Below are positions 11,901 to 25,082 of a stretch of DNA of 64,000 nt, in pieces. Where the stretch lies: NCBI RefSeq assembly GCF_018873765.1, contig NC_057918.1:10672862-10736861 (forward strand). Reading direction: 5' to 3'. The number at the start of each line of letters is the position of its first letter. Position 1 is the first letter of the stretch. Under the pieces are notes generated by a model. That model saw nothing but the letters and a program-made list of their open reading frames with translations. It had not been told where the DNA came from and ran no database searches. The position numbers and the translations under genes were made by a program. Source of the stretch: Telopea speciosissima (taxonomy: Eukaryota > Streptophyta > Magnoliopsida > Proteales > Proteaceae).

Positions 11901-13143
11901 TCTTGCCCTTAATTTGTGTTTAGTTCCAGGATTACCCCTTCCCATATAACTCTCTTGTTTACTCCATGATACATATTCCTTTAGACCCCTATTTCCAATA
12001 GTGCCAACCATTGTAAACTTGGAATTATTTATGAGATTGCCATTGTCTTCCTACTATTGGCTATTGTGCATTTGTGTGGGCCCATAGCGAACCCAATAAG
12101 GTATTTGACCCTGGTTCCACATCAGTCCCTCGTATTTTAGGTGTCATTTTCAGGAATGACCAACCTTCAAATGTTTAACCTCCTTGAAATGGTTTAGTGG
12201 TTTCCTTTGAAACTAATGGAGCCTTAAAAACTGCATAAGCAAATTAGCCTGACAGGATTTTTGAGTTTTATATTATGTATATACGAATGAACCCACTGGT
12301 CATGGAGACATCTAGGTTTTATGTGTAGAGAAATTTGTTAATCATTTTAGTCATGCAATGAATGGAAGCACACAAAAGGAATCCAATGATGACTGATTCC
12401 TTAATTCTGCAATATGATGAAAAAGATCTTCCTCAGTGACAGGTTTTTTTCCCCCTTCAAATGTAAAGTGAGAGCTTGTAATATTGATAACATTTACTGC
12501 CTTATATTTAACTGGCCTTGGATTTTTTTCATTGGTGTAATATTGACCTGCTCAATTATATGACATTTGATTTCTTTGAGTTTATTTTATCTAATCCAAT
12601 CCATTTGCTGCTTTAGGGCATCTGACATCAAGGAGCGATGTCTACAGCTTCGGAGTGGTCCTACTTGAAATGCTGACTGGTCGAAGATCCATGGATAAAA
12701 ACAGACCAAATGGGGAGCATAACCTGGTTGAATGGGCAAGGCCACATCTTGGGGAGCGGCGGAGGTTTTACCGTCTAATAGATCCTCGCCTTGAAGGTCA
12801 CTTCTCAATTAAGGGTGCACAGAAGGCTGCCCAGCTAGCCCAGCATTGCTTGAGCCGGGATCCAAAGGCTAGACCTCTGATGAGTGAAGTTGTTGAAGCT
12901 CTGAAGCCGCTGCTGAACCTGAAGGACATGGCTAGTTCCTCCTACTATTTCCAGACCATGCAAACAGATCGCAGTGGCTCCAATCCAAACACCAGGAATA
13001 GCCTTAGAACTCAGGCTGGATCTCTGTCAAGGAATGGACAACAGATAAGGAGCCTCTCGATGGCAAATGGTTCGCATGCTTCTCCCTATCACCGCCATCA
13101 AACACCCCAGCAATCACCCAAACCCAATGGTAAACAGCCATAG
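6086..13143 (+). CDS. Receptor-like cytoplasmic kinase, PBL34/35/36-like (3' part of gene)
   Basis: RLCK-VII Ser/Thr protein kinase. Family members are usually membrane-associated and relay signals from immune or developmental receptor kinases; that role is family knowledge. Three exons are visible: 6086-6222, 6301-6424 and 12617-13143 (stop TAG), all joined by GT-AG introns in consistent phase. They encode about 261 residues from subdomain V to the C-terminus. Visible motifs are the catalytic loop [14 protein letters not shown], the DFG motif in [10 protein letters not shown], the activation segment [12 protein letters not shown], then [20 protein letters not shown] and the RLCK-typical [14 protein letters not shown]. 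The Ser/Asn/His-rich tail ends in KPNGKQP. The glycine loop and N-terminus are not in the window: exon 6086 begins inside an Arg codon, so upstream exons lie before base 1, across an intron over 6 kb. No disabling change is seen. Confidence 0.92.
8873..8910. repeat. (AG)n microsatellite
   Basis: About 18 uninterrupted AG dinucleotides inside the large kinase intron. Confidence 0.95.
9181..9602. repeat. Local tandem duplication, ~200-bp unit
   Basis: Unit 1 (9181-9374) and unit 2 (9375-9602) both start with TAAGATCTTTGC and share GGAATGCCCTATTGCTTTTA. Both end near TTCAGCACTTAGTGGA. Unit 2 carries small insertions. They lie in the kinase intron and no coding function is apparent. Confidence 0.85.
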
Positions 13144-15773
13144 CATTGGGTTCATGTTAATGAGTTAATCTGCTTTGTCGTAGGCTTTTTTTTATTTTGT
13201 CCCTTTATTTTTCTTTTTTTATATATATATATATATTGTCTTTCGGTGGCATTTGAGTCTTAGAAACCTGAACAAGCATTGGGGCAATATGTTGGCTTTA
13301 TTCTGATGTAAATCTTTGAAAAGTGTTAAGAGAGGGTTGGTGGGCTCTGCCATTTGCCATTGTGGACAATGGTAAATTGCGAAGCTTTTGGAGAGAACTA
13401 TATTGCCACCTCATGTCACCTGAAATTTGTTGGAAAATATGATAACAGTGAATATAGTTATTTGACTGGTCATACTTTTACTGCACCTAATTCCACCCTC
13501 TTTAGATTTTGGGAAAAGGTTCTCTGAGCTGCCAGGGAATGGTATACTAGCACCCTTTCTCTGGATCTCTCTCCTCGCATGAAATGAACTCCTCTGTGTC
13601 GCATGCTCAGAGAACTCTTGCCCTTAATAGTTATTTTCTTTTCAAGTACTTGATTTGATGGAGGTGCAGCAAGCAATGGAGAGATTAAATGGATTTTTGT
13701 TTCATCTTCTTATGAGATGACCAGGACTTTGAAGCATTTAGTAGTAAAGTACTGATCAGTATGGTTATAGAACTTAGAACCATAAAGGGTATAATGGTGG
13801 GGCACTGAGCTAATCTAACGAGCACTTAAAGCTGTCTTTGGCTACTCATTGAGTGCAATGCCTTTTGCTGGGTTGTAGTTTCGAAATCTAACTGTTTCAT
13901 TTTTTCGTCACTGTGCCTAGTAAAATATAACACTTTTACTATTTGCTAAATTGCAATGTATGGGTGAATCCAAGTGATAGATGATCAGACAAGCATGTCA
14001 TTGGTATAATTTCAGCTTTAAATGAATAGAGGAAGTAGTTAAAATTATAAAAGATGTTATTTTGTATTTTATATTTATCTCCATTTGATAGCATTTTGGT
14101 GATTTTATTGAAACTTTGAATCAAATATGAGCAACTTTCCGTGTTTATTTTGGATTAGCTATCTTGATGTAGGTGATGTCCTCTATCACATGAACTTACT
14201 TTTGTATTATCATTTGTCTACAAGGGCCTCTAATTTAAACTATTCATGGAGACTGAGTTGCCTTTTGTCAGGTTGTAATTAGGAAAGAAGTGCAGCACAG
14301 GTTCTCGTACAAGAACCATTCTCATATGGGCCTGAGCGACACAGATGGAATCCATGTGTGGGCCCTGCCTATCTTTGATTCCATCTGTGGGGCTCGGGCC
14401 GTACGAGAACCACCTGGGCCAGCCTCTTCGGAAAATGCTCAAAGAAAACGTCCTTTTCTTAATTTTGCCCACCCTAGAAAGAGTTCAAACTGGACGTGGA
14501 GACAGTATCTTCTTTTGTGATTGTGGGGTGTGTTTTAAATCCTACGGTTCCTACCTGTGTTGTGGAGGTTTAAGCTATTAAATTAGCAGCTGGAACTTGA
14601 AAGCAGAACGGCGGCAAGTATATTTAATCTGTGCTAAATGGGAATAGGAATTGTAATTGTAGATCTTTTAGTAAGAGGTTGGGCTCAACCAGGAAAATAT
14701 AAAAATAAAAATGTGGGCTCAACCTAATAAGCACCCAATCCATGAATGTATATTATATTTTTGAAGGTCAATTAAAAAAATTTAAAAAAAAGGAGAAAGT
14801 TTTCGTACACGGTCATGTAAACCATGTATGTGAGAGGGTGGGAGTTTCAAGGCATTAATTAATATGTATTTATGACTTTTCCAACTTTTTGTGAGAGACC
14901 TCACATACAGTGTACCCCCAAAAAAAAAAAATACTAAATTTTTAAAGGAAAAAGGTTTTCTAACCCGCCAGTGAAGGTCAACATTCCACCGCATTTCATT
15001 GGTGCCTTCCTCTATTCTGCTTGCTCATAGAACCCCCTCAAATCCTTTTTCCAAGTCAGTCCAAGTTGTTTTGGATCTGACACCAATGAGAGGTCTACCA
15101 AAAAAAAAAAAAAAAAAAAAAACCAATACCAATGAGAGGAATTATGAATTTTTTTTTATGGTTGTCAACTTCCCAGATCAAGTAAGTTTTGTATAATAAC
15201 ATTCTTCCTAGCCTTGCAACTGTTTATTCAATGCCTTAAAAAACTGAACTGTCTAATTCTGTCTAAGCATTACAATTTGGACAACCGAAGAGAATCAACT
15301 GCTTTCCTTTCTTATAATGCAAATCTGTATAATCCAAACAGCTAATGAGATTTCCATGGTGCTTCAATCCTTGAGAGAAATCATGTTCCTTCTACTAATA
15401 TATCCTGCAACTGTAACGCTCATCTTCAATGGCTCAATGGTGTTTCTGTCCAAACTCTTTCAGCCACAATACTGGAATCTTATGCATAAACCCCTTCGCT
15501 CTTGATTTTAGGATGATTATTATGTCTAGAACCAAACAAGGACGTCACATATAAAAGTACTCCCACTCTCTCCAGCGAATTTATAACATAAAGGTTTGCA
15601 TTGAACTCTAATTACAGTAAGATAATATGTTTATACACATCTTAGCTATAAATTTTTCATGTCAGGCCATTTCAGATTATAAGACAAAAGGCCCCAATTG
15701 GCCATTCCATTTCATGCACGGTAAACTTAATTTATTTTGCAGCTACCTGGAGTGAAAAGTTGTATTCTGATTG
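13144..15773. other. Convergent intergenic region between kinase and DUF1338 genes
   Basis: It holds the 3' UTRs of two genes that point at each other. An (AT)n run lies near 13220-13237 and a long A run at 15101-15122. A small foldback is listed separately. No ORF in this stretch looks like a known protein. Confidence 0.6.
14301..14410. repeat. Small foldback (MITE-like) element
   Basis: The ends GTTCTCGTAC (14301-14310) and GTACGAGAAC (14401-14410) are exact inverted repeats. Inner arms also pair (ACAGATGGAATC against GATTCCATCTGT). The transcript or single strand would form an imperfect hairpin. No clear TSD was found, so its class is uncertain. Confidence 0.6.
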
Positions 15774-18700
15774 TTATGCAGATTTTCTTGTTAATTGATC
15801 CATCGATGTGCTCTCAAATATCTTGTCAGCATTTCCAACCTCAAAACCATCACGCCTATGGTACTCCTTGACCTGCACAATTCAAAAATATAAGCAACAA
15901 CGTAGAGCAAACAGTTTACACAATTATATACACACAATAAGAATGATGACAAGAGAAAAGAACAGAAAACCCACCTCATAAACACTTCAGATCTATCATA
16001 TTTCAAAACCATGTATATTGGGATTACATACATCATAAATTTGTTAGCTGATGTGGCCTATCTTGCCACATCAGCATAAGAATTCTATACAGGACTCAAC
16101 ATAAGAGTCTTAAGCTGGTTGCAATACAGGTTCAGAATTGGTTTGTGACTCAACCTATCTTTCCTTGATGGAATGAAAATTGGAATCAGAGTCTTATATA
16201 TATATGGAGGGGTCATGGCCTTGCAGGACATATGTTGAGACTATCCATTGGTTCTCAGGATTTACTGATTCACTCAGGATCAAGTCAAATTTCTAGTCAA
16301 ACCCGCCATGTGACTCACTCCCCCCCCCCCCCCAAACTCGGGCTCAGGTTTAACTGTCTTCTTCATCCCCTCTTATGTGTGATATTTGGCCTTCTCTGTT
16401 AGCATCTATGCAACTCCCTCCCTACTCTCTAACTCTCCTCTAATCCCATCCCTCTTCTCATCTCATTTCATGGATCATGATTCATGGTTTTATGACCTAA
16501 AGGTTCCACGTGGTTGGAATATAACTGCCAGAGATGAATTTCACATGCCCAAACAATGGAGGAAGATAGTTTGTTTTGGTTGAATAACCATTTGTGCCCC
16601 TGGTTTAATGTGTTACAGTGATTAAACAAAGGGTAAATAAAGTCGGATTATAATATCCAAAACTCACCTATAGAGGTGTCATTCAGACTAACCTTAATTT
16701 AATTTCCAAATAACTATTACTTTAATTCCTGTATTCTTCACAATTCACATATTATTTAAATTGACTTGGCCATCTGACCCGTTACCTCATAAAAAATTTA
16801 AGACATCTGGCTTGCAATATATGACATAGCGATATTAAGGAAACATGCATCATGTTCTTTTTGCCAAGGTCAATGAGTTGAACCTTCTGATCTGACAGTT
16901 GCACCAGGTTGGTTTGACCATGGACCCTTTCCTGGTCAGGTGAACATTGCCTAACACCTCCACTACAGAATAATGTACTAAGGGTGTGGTAAGCATCATA
17001 AACCACTGTTAAGATTTTTATTCATGAAAACATTCTCATTTCATGCTTTCCATCTCAAAAAATCAGATTAGAGTTCTATGTATAAATAGAAGTGAGAATA
17101 CCTCTTTTTCAGGTAAGTTTTTATACTGAGGCAACACCAGACGCTCCGCAAACTCGATGTATGAACAAGGAACAGATTCAATTATTCCATCAGAAAAATT
17201 AAAAGAAATTGAATCTGCTACAGTTGAACTCTGCTGCAGAAGACCATCAGGACTCACTGTAAAGCAGAAATGAAGTCAGTAACGGTTCACTCCTCCCTGT
17301 AACAGAAGCTACTGGAAATGAATGCAACAGATAATTGTTCCAAATAACAAATTAGCCTTCTCTATCATTACTGCAGTGGAAGGTAAACAATGAACCAACA
17401 GAAGTTCCAATTAATGCTGTGCAAATATTTTTAAAAGACCGAGTCAAATGTTCTTTTTTTTTTTTGATGAAAGTGTAATTACACAAACCACACACCAATC
17501 CCAAAAGGTTAACCGACTTTTAGGTACCGAGTCAAATGTTATAACCATTTTCTGTAGGGTACCTGGTTTCTCAACAAGTTACAAACCTTTATATTCTTTA
17601 AAAATTAAAAAATTATTTACATATTTACAGACCCAACGAAATATCTAATATTAGGATAAACAGTCAAATTTAGATGATTTCTAAAAGTGCAAAAATAGGG
17701 ACCAAATATAAATACAGAGGGATAAAATATAAAGTTCTAAATGTACATAAATACACAAAGAATTTGTAGTCTTAAGGATAAACCTAGGATATATTGCACC
17801 ATGATCAAAGACATAGTTTTGAAATGAAATCATTGCCAGGTAAAAATAACAACATGCAATAATTATAATGGTCTTTTCTGTGAAATGAAGAAGAAATTAG
17901 TTTTCCTGCTCTACCGTTTGACCCAGAACCTCAAGATTGTAGAGGAAAGTCTGAGCAGAAATAGTCACACAACCCTACGAGAAACAGGTACAAGTATACT
18001 CCACATGCCATGCTATACACCACTCATGTATTTAATCATTCTACATCTGTTAGACAGGTAACCTACTGATATAATGCTTGCAACCTAGAAATTAACCAAA
18101 CTCTCATAGGTTTGTGGACTGAGTCTGTGGATCTGAAAATCTAACAAGTCAAATATGACATAAGCAGCTATTGATCAGGCCTTAGCACAGCTTGGAGGCT
18201 TCTGGAAACTTGTCATGTAGTTTGTGCAGAGTTCCATAAGCAATGAATCCACATGACATCCCACTCTAGTCAATGGATATGCAGCCCCATGGAGGTAAGC
18301 ACAAATCTAACTTCTTAACTGGAAAGGATGTCACAATACATGGACAGAGTGGGTAATGAAATATATTGGCATGAAAGGCACAGGGAGAAGAAAGAAGTAC
18401 TGCCCCCTACCCCCTCCCCTCAAAAGAATAAAAATATCCATCTCAAAGGGCTCCCTCTAGACTTCCACAATCTCTAGAGCCTTTCCATTTAATTTCGGTC
18501 GTAATTGCTTCTGAGATTTTGGACATCTTTGAAAAATTACAATTGAGTCCTACTCAGCACTTAGCACCATTTTTTCACCTTTCCCAATTAATCATTCATG
18601 CCTTCAAATAAGATGGCAAGTGGTTTATTTAAGGCATCCAGGTGACACCTAGCAATTTCTTCTTAGCAACATGTTGTGAAGACCTTGATGCAAGCCTAGA

Positions 18701-21700
18701 GGCCCCGAACAAGAAAGCAGTTGCCTTGGGGACACACGACTCATGACTACATTGGCAGCAACTGCTAATAATAACTCTTATTATGATGGTGTTTTCAAAT
18801 TCCAGGTCAAGTTCATAATTCCAGCAGATGATGGAACAAAGGTCACATCATACAAGTGATCAAAAGAGCTTATATTAGAAATAATTTGTAACAAAAGAGC
18901 CTCTACTACTTCAAGTTACGTTACAGTTTAAGTAAGAATTTAGCCATTTTATTAGCTTAACAACCAACGTTAGAAACTTAGAATCTTTATTTTCTATAAT
19001 TAAAATGTTTTTGGGTGACAAAACAACAATCAAATTTGAGTCTCCTCATCTTGGGCAGAGGAACAGAAGAAAGGGGAAAAGATTCAATGTAACTTGAATG
19101 GTTAGAGAAGACAAAGTAAATAACAAACCTTTTAAAGTTCCACCTTCAGAATTCAATTTATATCCGTTTTCTTCAATAAATTGATTGAAACTTTTAATGT
19201 TGCTCAACTTGGACGTCAGCTGATGAGTGGAAATAGTTACATGGTTCACTGCATATCCATTGACTAGAGTCCATGCAGCATATTCACTCTCCCTGGCAAT
19301 CCACAAAACAAAAGTGAGACTTCAAGAGTGGAAGTTTCTACAAGTTTCACAGCATTCCTGCAACAGTTGAGAGCTAAGAAGAAAAGCAGATCTGCTATAG
19401 TATTCCTTTCGAGCTCCAAAACAACCCACCCAAAAAAAGAAAAAAAAAATCAGTTCAACAGAATCTGACCATTAGCAACATAAATCACATCAAATTTGAA
19501 AAAATAAATTACATATATACTTCATCCACTAGGGGAAAAAAGAAATGTACTTGCTGGAGAAATAAATGATCCAGAGAATTACCTAGCTAGTTGCTGGAAA
19601 TCAGAATACAAGGGCCTTTCCCATGTTAAAGATCCCAGTGCACTTGCAAGTGCAGCATGTTTATTTCCGCTGCCAGATATTTTAGTGTATTTTCTAATTA
19701 TTTCCTACATATAAAAACAATAGTAACTGATCATTCTGAAAGTAAAGAAATGATTTACAAATCCATAATAAAGAGCAGAAAATTTGGTTAGTAACACATC
19801 ATCGAATATCGGTTAATGCCACAGGATCAGGATGTAATAACAGCAAAGAAGTGTGGAGCATAATTGTTTAGTAAAAAAAAAAAGATGGATAAAATGGTTT
19901 CTTGTCTCCCAAATTCACATTTGTATAAGTTAAAACTGTCACAACATCTAACCCCAGAGAAAAAGTGAGGATAAGCTTTTATTCTTATGTAAAACATCAG
20001 CTATCATTTAAAGGCAAAGCCACTTGAGAATAAAATTGGAATGATTTGGGACTCTACTTTGGACCCACCATGTTTTACATCAGAAAAACTTGAAAATATA
20101 GACAAGAAATATAAGTGAAACATAATGGTTAAATTCCTCCTATCAGAGTTCCTCAAGTGTGATTTCCATACAGGTCTAAAATCTGTCACAGCAAACAAAG
20201 TCTTAACATATTCTTCCAACTCTCTATCATATCAGATTTTCCATTGATGCTGCAAGAGGAAGCATAATCATGAGATATAAATGCAAACACAAATTTGCCT
20301 TTCCCAGAAATTCCTTATAAAACTTAAACAAGGGAAGAAGACTTAGTCTATCTGATTTCCTTAAACCATCCTATGAAAAGAATTAAAGCAACAAGTGGTT
20401 TAGTATCATTTGGAAATCCAAAGGGATGAACTGCAACCAGATTTCCAGTCAGACAAATTAAAATATTGCAATACTTCAAGTTTTATGCAGTTGAGGATTT
20501 GAGAAAGAAGAAATTGTTATAGAAAGATAAGTAACTATGCCTAGCGAGAATAGAATAAAGATGATTTACAATTTGAATATATAGAAGTTACGACAACTAT
20601 AGAAGACTACCAGTTGCAATAGTTCCATCCAAACTTGAACACTATCTATTGAACAAGAACAAATCTCAGAACAAACCTGAGCTTGAGGACTCATCTCATT
20701 TACAAGAAGCTCTGATATGAATATTCTTGGCAAAGGCCCATAAACACCACTCCCATTTTCAGAAGATGGACTACTGGGCGGAGCAAACCATAGAGCTTTC
20801 AATTTTTTTGCAGGAAATCTCAATTCTTCCTGAGGCGTATAACCAAAGTCAAGGAAAAACTTTGCCATGGAGTCAATTCCATAACCATCAGCCTGTCATG
20901 TTACATATGAAAGAGGTCATTATATAAACGAACAAAATCTATGAAGGAATTAGAGCTGAGGTGAAATCTAATCAAGAAAAGAGGACTGCAGATTGAAATT
21001 CAATAAATTGAAAGGGACAATACTTAGAGCTACAAATTTTTTCATGGTGTTATCTGGATACACAAAATTGGCATGAAATATGGCCCTCGGAAGGCAAAAG
21101 CTAATTAACTATCTAATGTTCACATAAAATCCAATAAAATAAAATGAAATACCCCAAATGTCCTGAATGCAAGATGGTCATAGGAAATTCGATCACCATC
21201 AAATGAACGAACAAGCTCCAATATGGCACTTGCAGTGGGATTCCTACTTAAATAAACCTTCTCCATGCTTTCTAGCACTGTTCTGAAGAATGATTCAGCA
21301 GCACCCTGAAAAAAGACAACATTATCCATCAGAAAGCATAGCAACTCAACAGAAAGGAATAAAATGAACAACAACAAAGGCTAGATGATTTGGAAAAGAC
21401 AGGCCCACTTATGTTGACAAGCTGCTGCCAATGCAAAATAAATAAACCACTTGGATCACCTGGAATACAGTTCCATTCATCCAGGTCCAATGCATAGGCA
21501 GGCACAATACGGAAGCTTGGGAGTGAGAGATAATATTAAAAAAAAAAAGACCAATACAAACTATTTTGTAGGTATAAGTATAAAATATAGTAAATGAATT
21601 TTTCCGAGGTGAGAGGCATATCATGGGATATGAGCAATAATTTGATGCTAAACATCAACTTAGTACCATCCTTCCACTGAAAGATAACTATTACATGTTA

Positions 21701-24558
21701 ACATTCATCATAAAGTTACACTCCAATAAGCACTTAGATAGATGAAGAAACAAACTGAGGATTAGAGGAAGTAGAGGATAATTATTGTTGGAAAGAAAAG
21801 GAATTGCTCCATAATCACAGAGTACAGTCAAACAGAACCAAATTGAAGAATAATGCAATATCACCAGGCACAGCATGAAGAAACAAACTGAAGATTAGCC
21901 AGTATAATTAACAAATCCAAATTCCCTTCAAATCTCTTAAAAACATCCCCAAAAAGCCACAGCCTATCGCACCAACCCAATTTCCCAATGGGGGGATTCC
22001 ATCAACCCAACACGCATGAAAAGAAAGCACGGGACAAATACTGGGTTCAAAGGGATCTGCACGCCGTGTTACAAAATTTCTCTATATTTGAAATCATGTT
22101 AATCATAATTAAGAAAAAAAAAAAGGGTTAAATACACATGCCCCCCCTAAAATGGACCCAATATTCCGTATGCACCCCTAAGTTTCTGACAATTCCACAC
22201 GCACCCCTTGAAAATTCCATGTACACCCCCTACTTTTCAACTTAAAGCCATTTAAGTCCTAAAAACTTTTTTTTATTGACTAAACTACCCTTTCCTCTAA
22301 CCACCACTGTAATTTAAAAAGAGCTTATTGCCCTGCCCTATTTGTACTTAATTTAAAAAGACCTTTTTGCCCTGCGCTATTTGTTCTTAAGAAACTAACC
22401 CCCAACCAATGTTACCGTTGCCCCCCTGAGAGCACCTGCTGCTCAGTGACCAGTTGTTGCTCTGGCAACCACTTCCTTCTCCGGCGACAACCACCTGCTG
22501 CAGGTAACTTCTTCTCTGATTCTGCTGCTTATTCTCTGCTTATTCTTCTTCTTCTTCTCTGCTTCTGCTTCTTCAAAACCCAGCCAAATCCCTCTTTTCA
22601 CTTAGCCGAGACCCTCGTTCCATTGCTCAATTGACACAAATCATTGATCTAGCTAATAATTAACCCAAAAAAACAAAACAAAAACAAAAGAGGCACACAG
22701 AGATCTATTTCCAACACAGATGAACTACTGCACCAATAAATAGAAAGTATAGTCCTCAACATGGTTGAAAACAGGGTTATTTTATTTTTTTGTTTAGACC
22801 AAATATTCAGTTCTTATACCCATTAAACAATTTTACACCCACTCCAAACAAGAAGACCATGAACTGAAACAAAAAAAACTGCAAAAATGGATGATTCAAT
22901 TGTCGGACATTAGTTCTGCATTACAGCAGAGAATATAAGTGTTTTTCCTGTTGTTTAGAATTGTAGAAACCCACCATCCGATTTGATTCTACCGGATGTT
23001 CAACTATTTGTCTTTGACCTTCCAATAACAAAGGCAAATAGCATTTACCAAAAAATAAAAACAAAGGCAAATAGCCTTGTCCTCTCATCTCACAGGTCTT
23101 TTTACTTCAAGCAATAAAAATTCCTACTCTTGATTCTCACACCTGAGTGTGGTCAGCATGAGTTCTCTAGGAAATGAACGCCAGTCGTGATGAGAGCTGT
23201 CTAAGGCACGATGATTGTATCCCTGCAATTTCTTCAAGACAACAGCTTACTCAAATTTGCCTTCTGAATGGTTCAGTTTCAATCACGGTACACTTTGAGC
23301 TCTCGTGATTCCATTTCAGACATGATGCCTGGACCTCAAACAATGAACATCGAATTTCCAATACAAAACCTATTTGAACAAATTCATGAAAGGCTGAGGC
23401 GACTTAAAAGCTTAACAACTACCGGAAGCTGTAAACCAAATGGAATAATTAGAAGTTCCTTATACCTTAATTTCTCTTCCCAGAAACAAAGAAAAGGAAC
23501 GAAAGCGTTTACGAAATATCCATGTGGACAATGCATTCCCTTGAGAAAAAATCGTTGTTCACTATTTGAACTTTCAAAGCATCGTAAGAGAAATCAGGAC
23601 TCTTAGGGTCTCTTATCTGAGGATTAACAGTCGAATCCGACGTGAGGGGGCGGCATAAAGTAGAGGCAACAACCACCCTTACCTGATGGGCTTGCGGAAG
23701 AAGAACGCTTCTTTCTATATAGCTTCCTCCTGACATTCCCGAAGGGAGAGACGACCAACAGACAAGATGAAGGGGGCACCGCTGAGCTCCAAGCCTTCCA
23801 ACGAGTTGAACGATCGGAGAAGATGAAGGGGGCGCCGCTGTGCTCCAAATCTCCAACTAGGGTTGAGGAGGGAGTGTTCGATCGAGAAAGGGAAAGGGAG
23901 AAAGATTGTTTTGACTAACAAAATTTCTCTTCATTTTTATTTTTTTTATAAAATAAAGTAAACAAATCCACCTGACGGAAGCAGAACCACGATACCAAGG
24001 CTTAATTTTTCTACTAATCAAATTGAGCTACAGGAGCTTTATCTGAAAATTTCTCTTTAAAGTAAGATTAAAGAAAAAAACCCGCGGCCCATCATATAAA
24101 TAATATGATAACCTTTTTTTAGAGAGATTGAAGACGGGATTTCAACAAGAAGAACAAATAAAATAATATCAGAACCCCTCTCTATGTAGAATTGACGAAA
24201 TTTGACCCCTCTAGAGTTCAAACGTTTTATATTTAGCACTCAAAATCATTTCCAATAATATAAGATTGTCATCGAAAGGCATGAAAACGAGCAAAAAGAT
24301 ATGAACCTGATAATTATAAGAACCTTCAAATCCATCTGTATTAGAACCAGAAGAAGCGATGCATAGATTTCGTTTTCTAGTAGTACACATGGAGTAGCTG
24401 GGAAATCCTCCCTTTAAGGAGACGGGAATCCGTGAATTGGTTCGGAGAAGAGGCGAAAAGGAAGAGAGAGAATACAGAGATGGAAGGGACGATGAGTAAT
24501 ACTTGTTTTTGATCGAAGAGCATAAAGAGAACATGCCAGAAACTCTGCTTACCTCCAT
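15774..24558 (-). CDS. 2-oxoadipate dioxygenase/decarboxylase, chloroplastic (DUF1338/HglS family)
   Basis: This family is a Fe(II) enzyme that converts 2-oxoadipate to D-2-hydroxyglutarate in lysine breakdown. The family assignment is from sequence; the reaction is family knowledge. Seven minus-strand exons are in consistent phase: 24307-24558, 21153-21305, 20677-20892, 19583-19704, 19129-19292, 17102-17256 and 15774-15872, giving about 386 residues. Exon 1 is a Ser/Arg-rich, acid-poor transit peptide starting MEVSRVSGMFSLCSS. The core follows: SFFRTVLESMEKVYL, then YDHLAFRTFG, GYTPQEELRFPAKKLKALWF, NGYAVNHVTIS and SYIEFAERLVLPQY. The His of YDHLAF, the His of VNHVTIS and the Glu of YIEFAE match the expected metal ligands. 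The ATG at 24558 was chosen because the upstream in-frame codon at 24582 is GTG. The gene looks intact. Confidence 0.92.
21306..24306 (-). other. 3-kb first intron of the DUF1338 gene
   Basis: It lies between the transit-peptide exon and the catalytic exons. At 22130-22420 is a C-rich, repetitive block resembling a degenerate transposon end. At 23763-23860 a ~59-bp period repeat occurs (GATGAAGGGGGC(A/G)CCGCTG twice). Open frames at 23509-23921 (minus) arise from this repeat and do not resemble a known protein. Confidence 0.6.
22311..22388. repeat. Two tandem 39-bp repeats
   Basis: Units 22311-22349 and 22350-22388 share AATTTAAAAAGA, TTGCCCTGC and CTATTTGT. They lie in intron 1 of the DUF1338 gene. 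Confidence 0.8.
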
Positions 24559-25050
24559 GGACTGATCGACTGATTGATTCACTATTCAGTGATTTCCCTT
24601 TCTTCTCTCACTGTTTCTCTGGCCTTATAATGTCGTCTGTGACTTCTGGTTCAAGAAGAGTTTTCTTTTGGGACAAAACTTCGAAATGAGAAATTTCGGA
24701 AACGTTGTTGTGTGCGATTGGTAACAATAATAAGTCCAACTCACCATGCAGATTGCGCGATTCCACAATAGATGATTGGTCCACGTCGCCTAAGAACGCA
24801 GGACCCACATGTAGTGAAACGAGGTTTTTCTTGATCCTCACTATAAATTATGGAATATCCTCCATCGTTATCTCAACCATGCTGGTCCACGTCACCTGAT
24901 CCTACGTGGAATTGAAGCAATTTATTGATTACTTTAAAATGGTAAGATATCCCGTAACATTATTATTATTTGGGCCTGAGATTCCCTCCATTCACCGAGA
25001 AGTTCAGATCTGCTAATCACATGGGGACGGGTGGGAATAGATCTGAATCT

Positions 25051-25082
25051 TCCATGGGAGTGTGGGATCCACACCCCATGGA
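25051..25082. repeat. 32-bp near-perfect palindrome
   Basis: TCCATGGG and its complement CCCATGGA close a hairpin centred on GGATCC, with a GTGTGG/CCACAC inner stem. It may be the core of a small MITE. Confidence 0.6.

Larger units (their letters stand above)
6425..12616 (+). other. 6.2-kb kinase intron filled with repeats
   Basis: It separates the exon ending in ...YVMTG from the exon starting at HLTSRSDVY. The donor is GTGATG at 6425 and the acceptor is TTTAG before 12617. Contents include homopolymer runs (G run near 6870, G run near 10846), an AG microsatellite and a local duplication (both listed separately), and an A/G-rich stretch at 8120-8470. No intact transposon ORF was recognised. 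Confidence 0.8.

Noticed and set aside
12587-12808. Minus-strand ORF over the last kinase exon
   Set aside because: Antisense shadow of a clear kinase exon.
23509-23856. Minus-strand ORF of 115 codons in DUF1338 intron 1
   Set aside because: Overlapping frames in all registers arise from a short tandem repeat. No domain or splice support.
24559-24582. Eight-codon N-terminal extension of the DUF1338 protein
   Set aside because: The first codon is GTG, not ATG. The next in-frame ATG at 24558 is the natural start.
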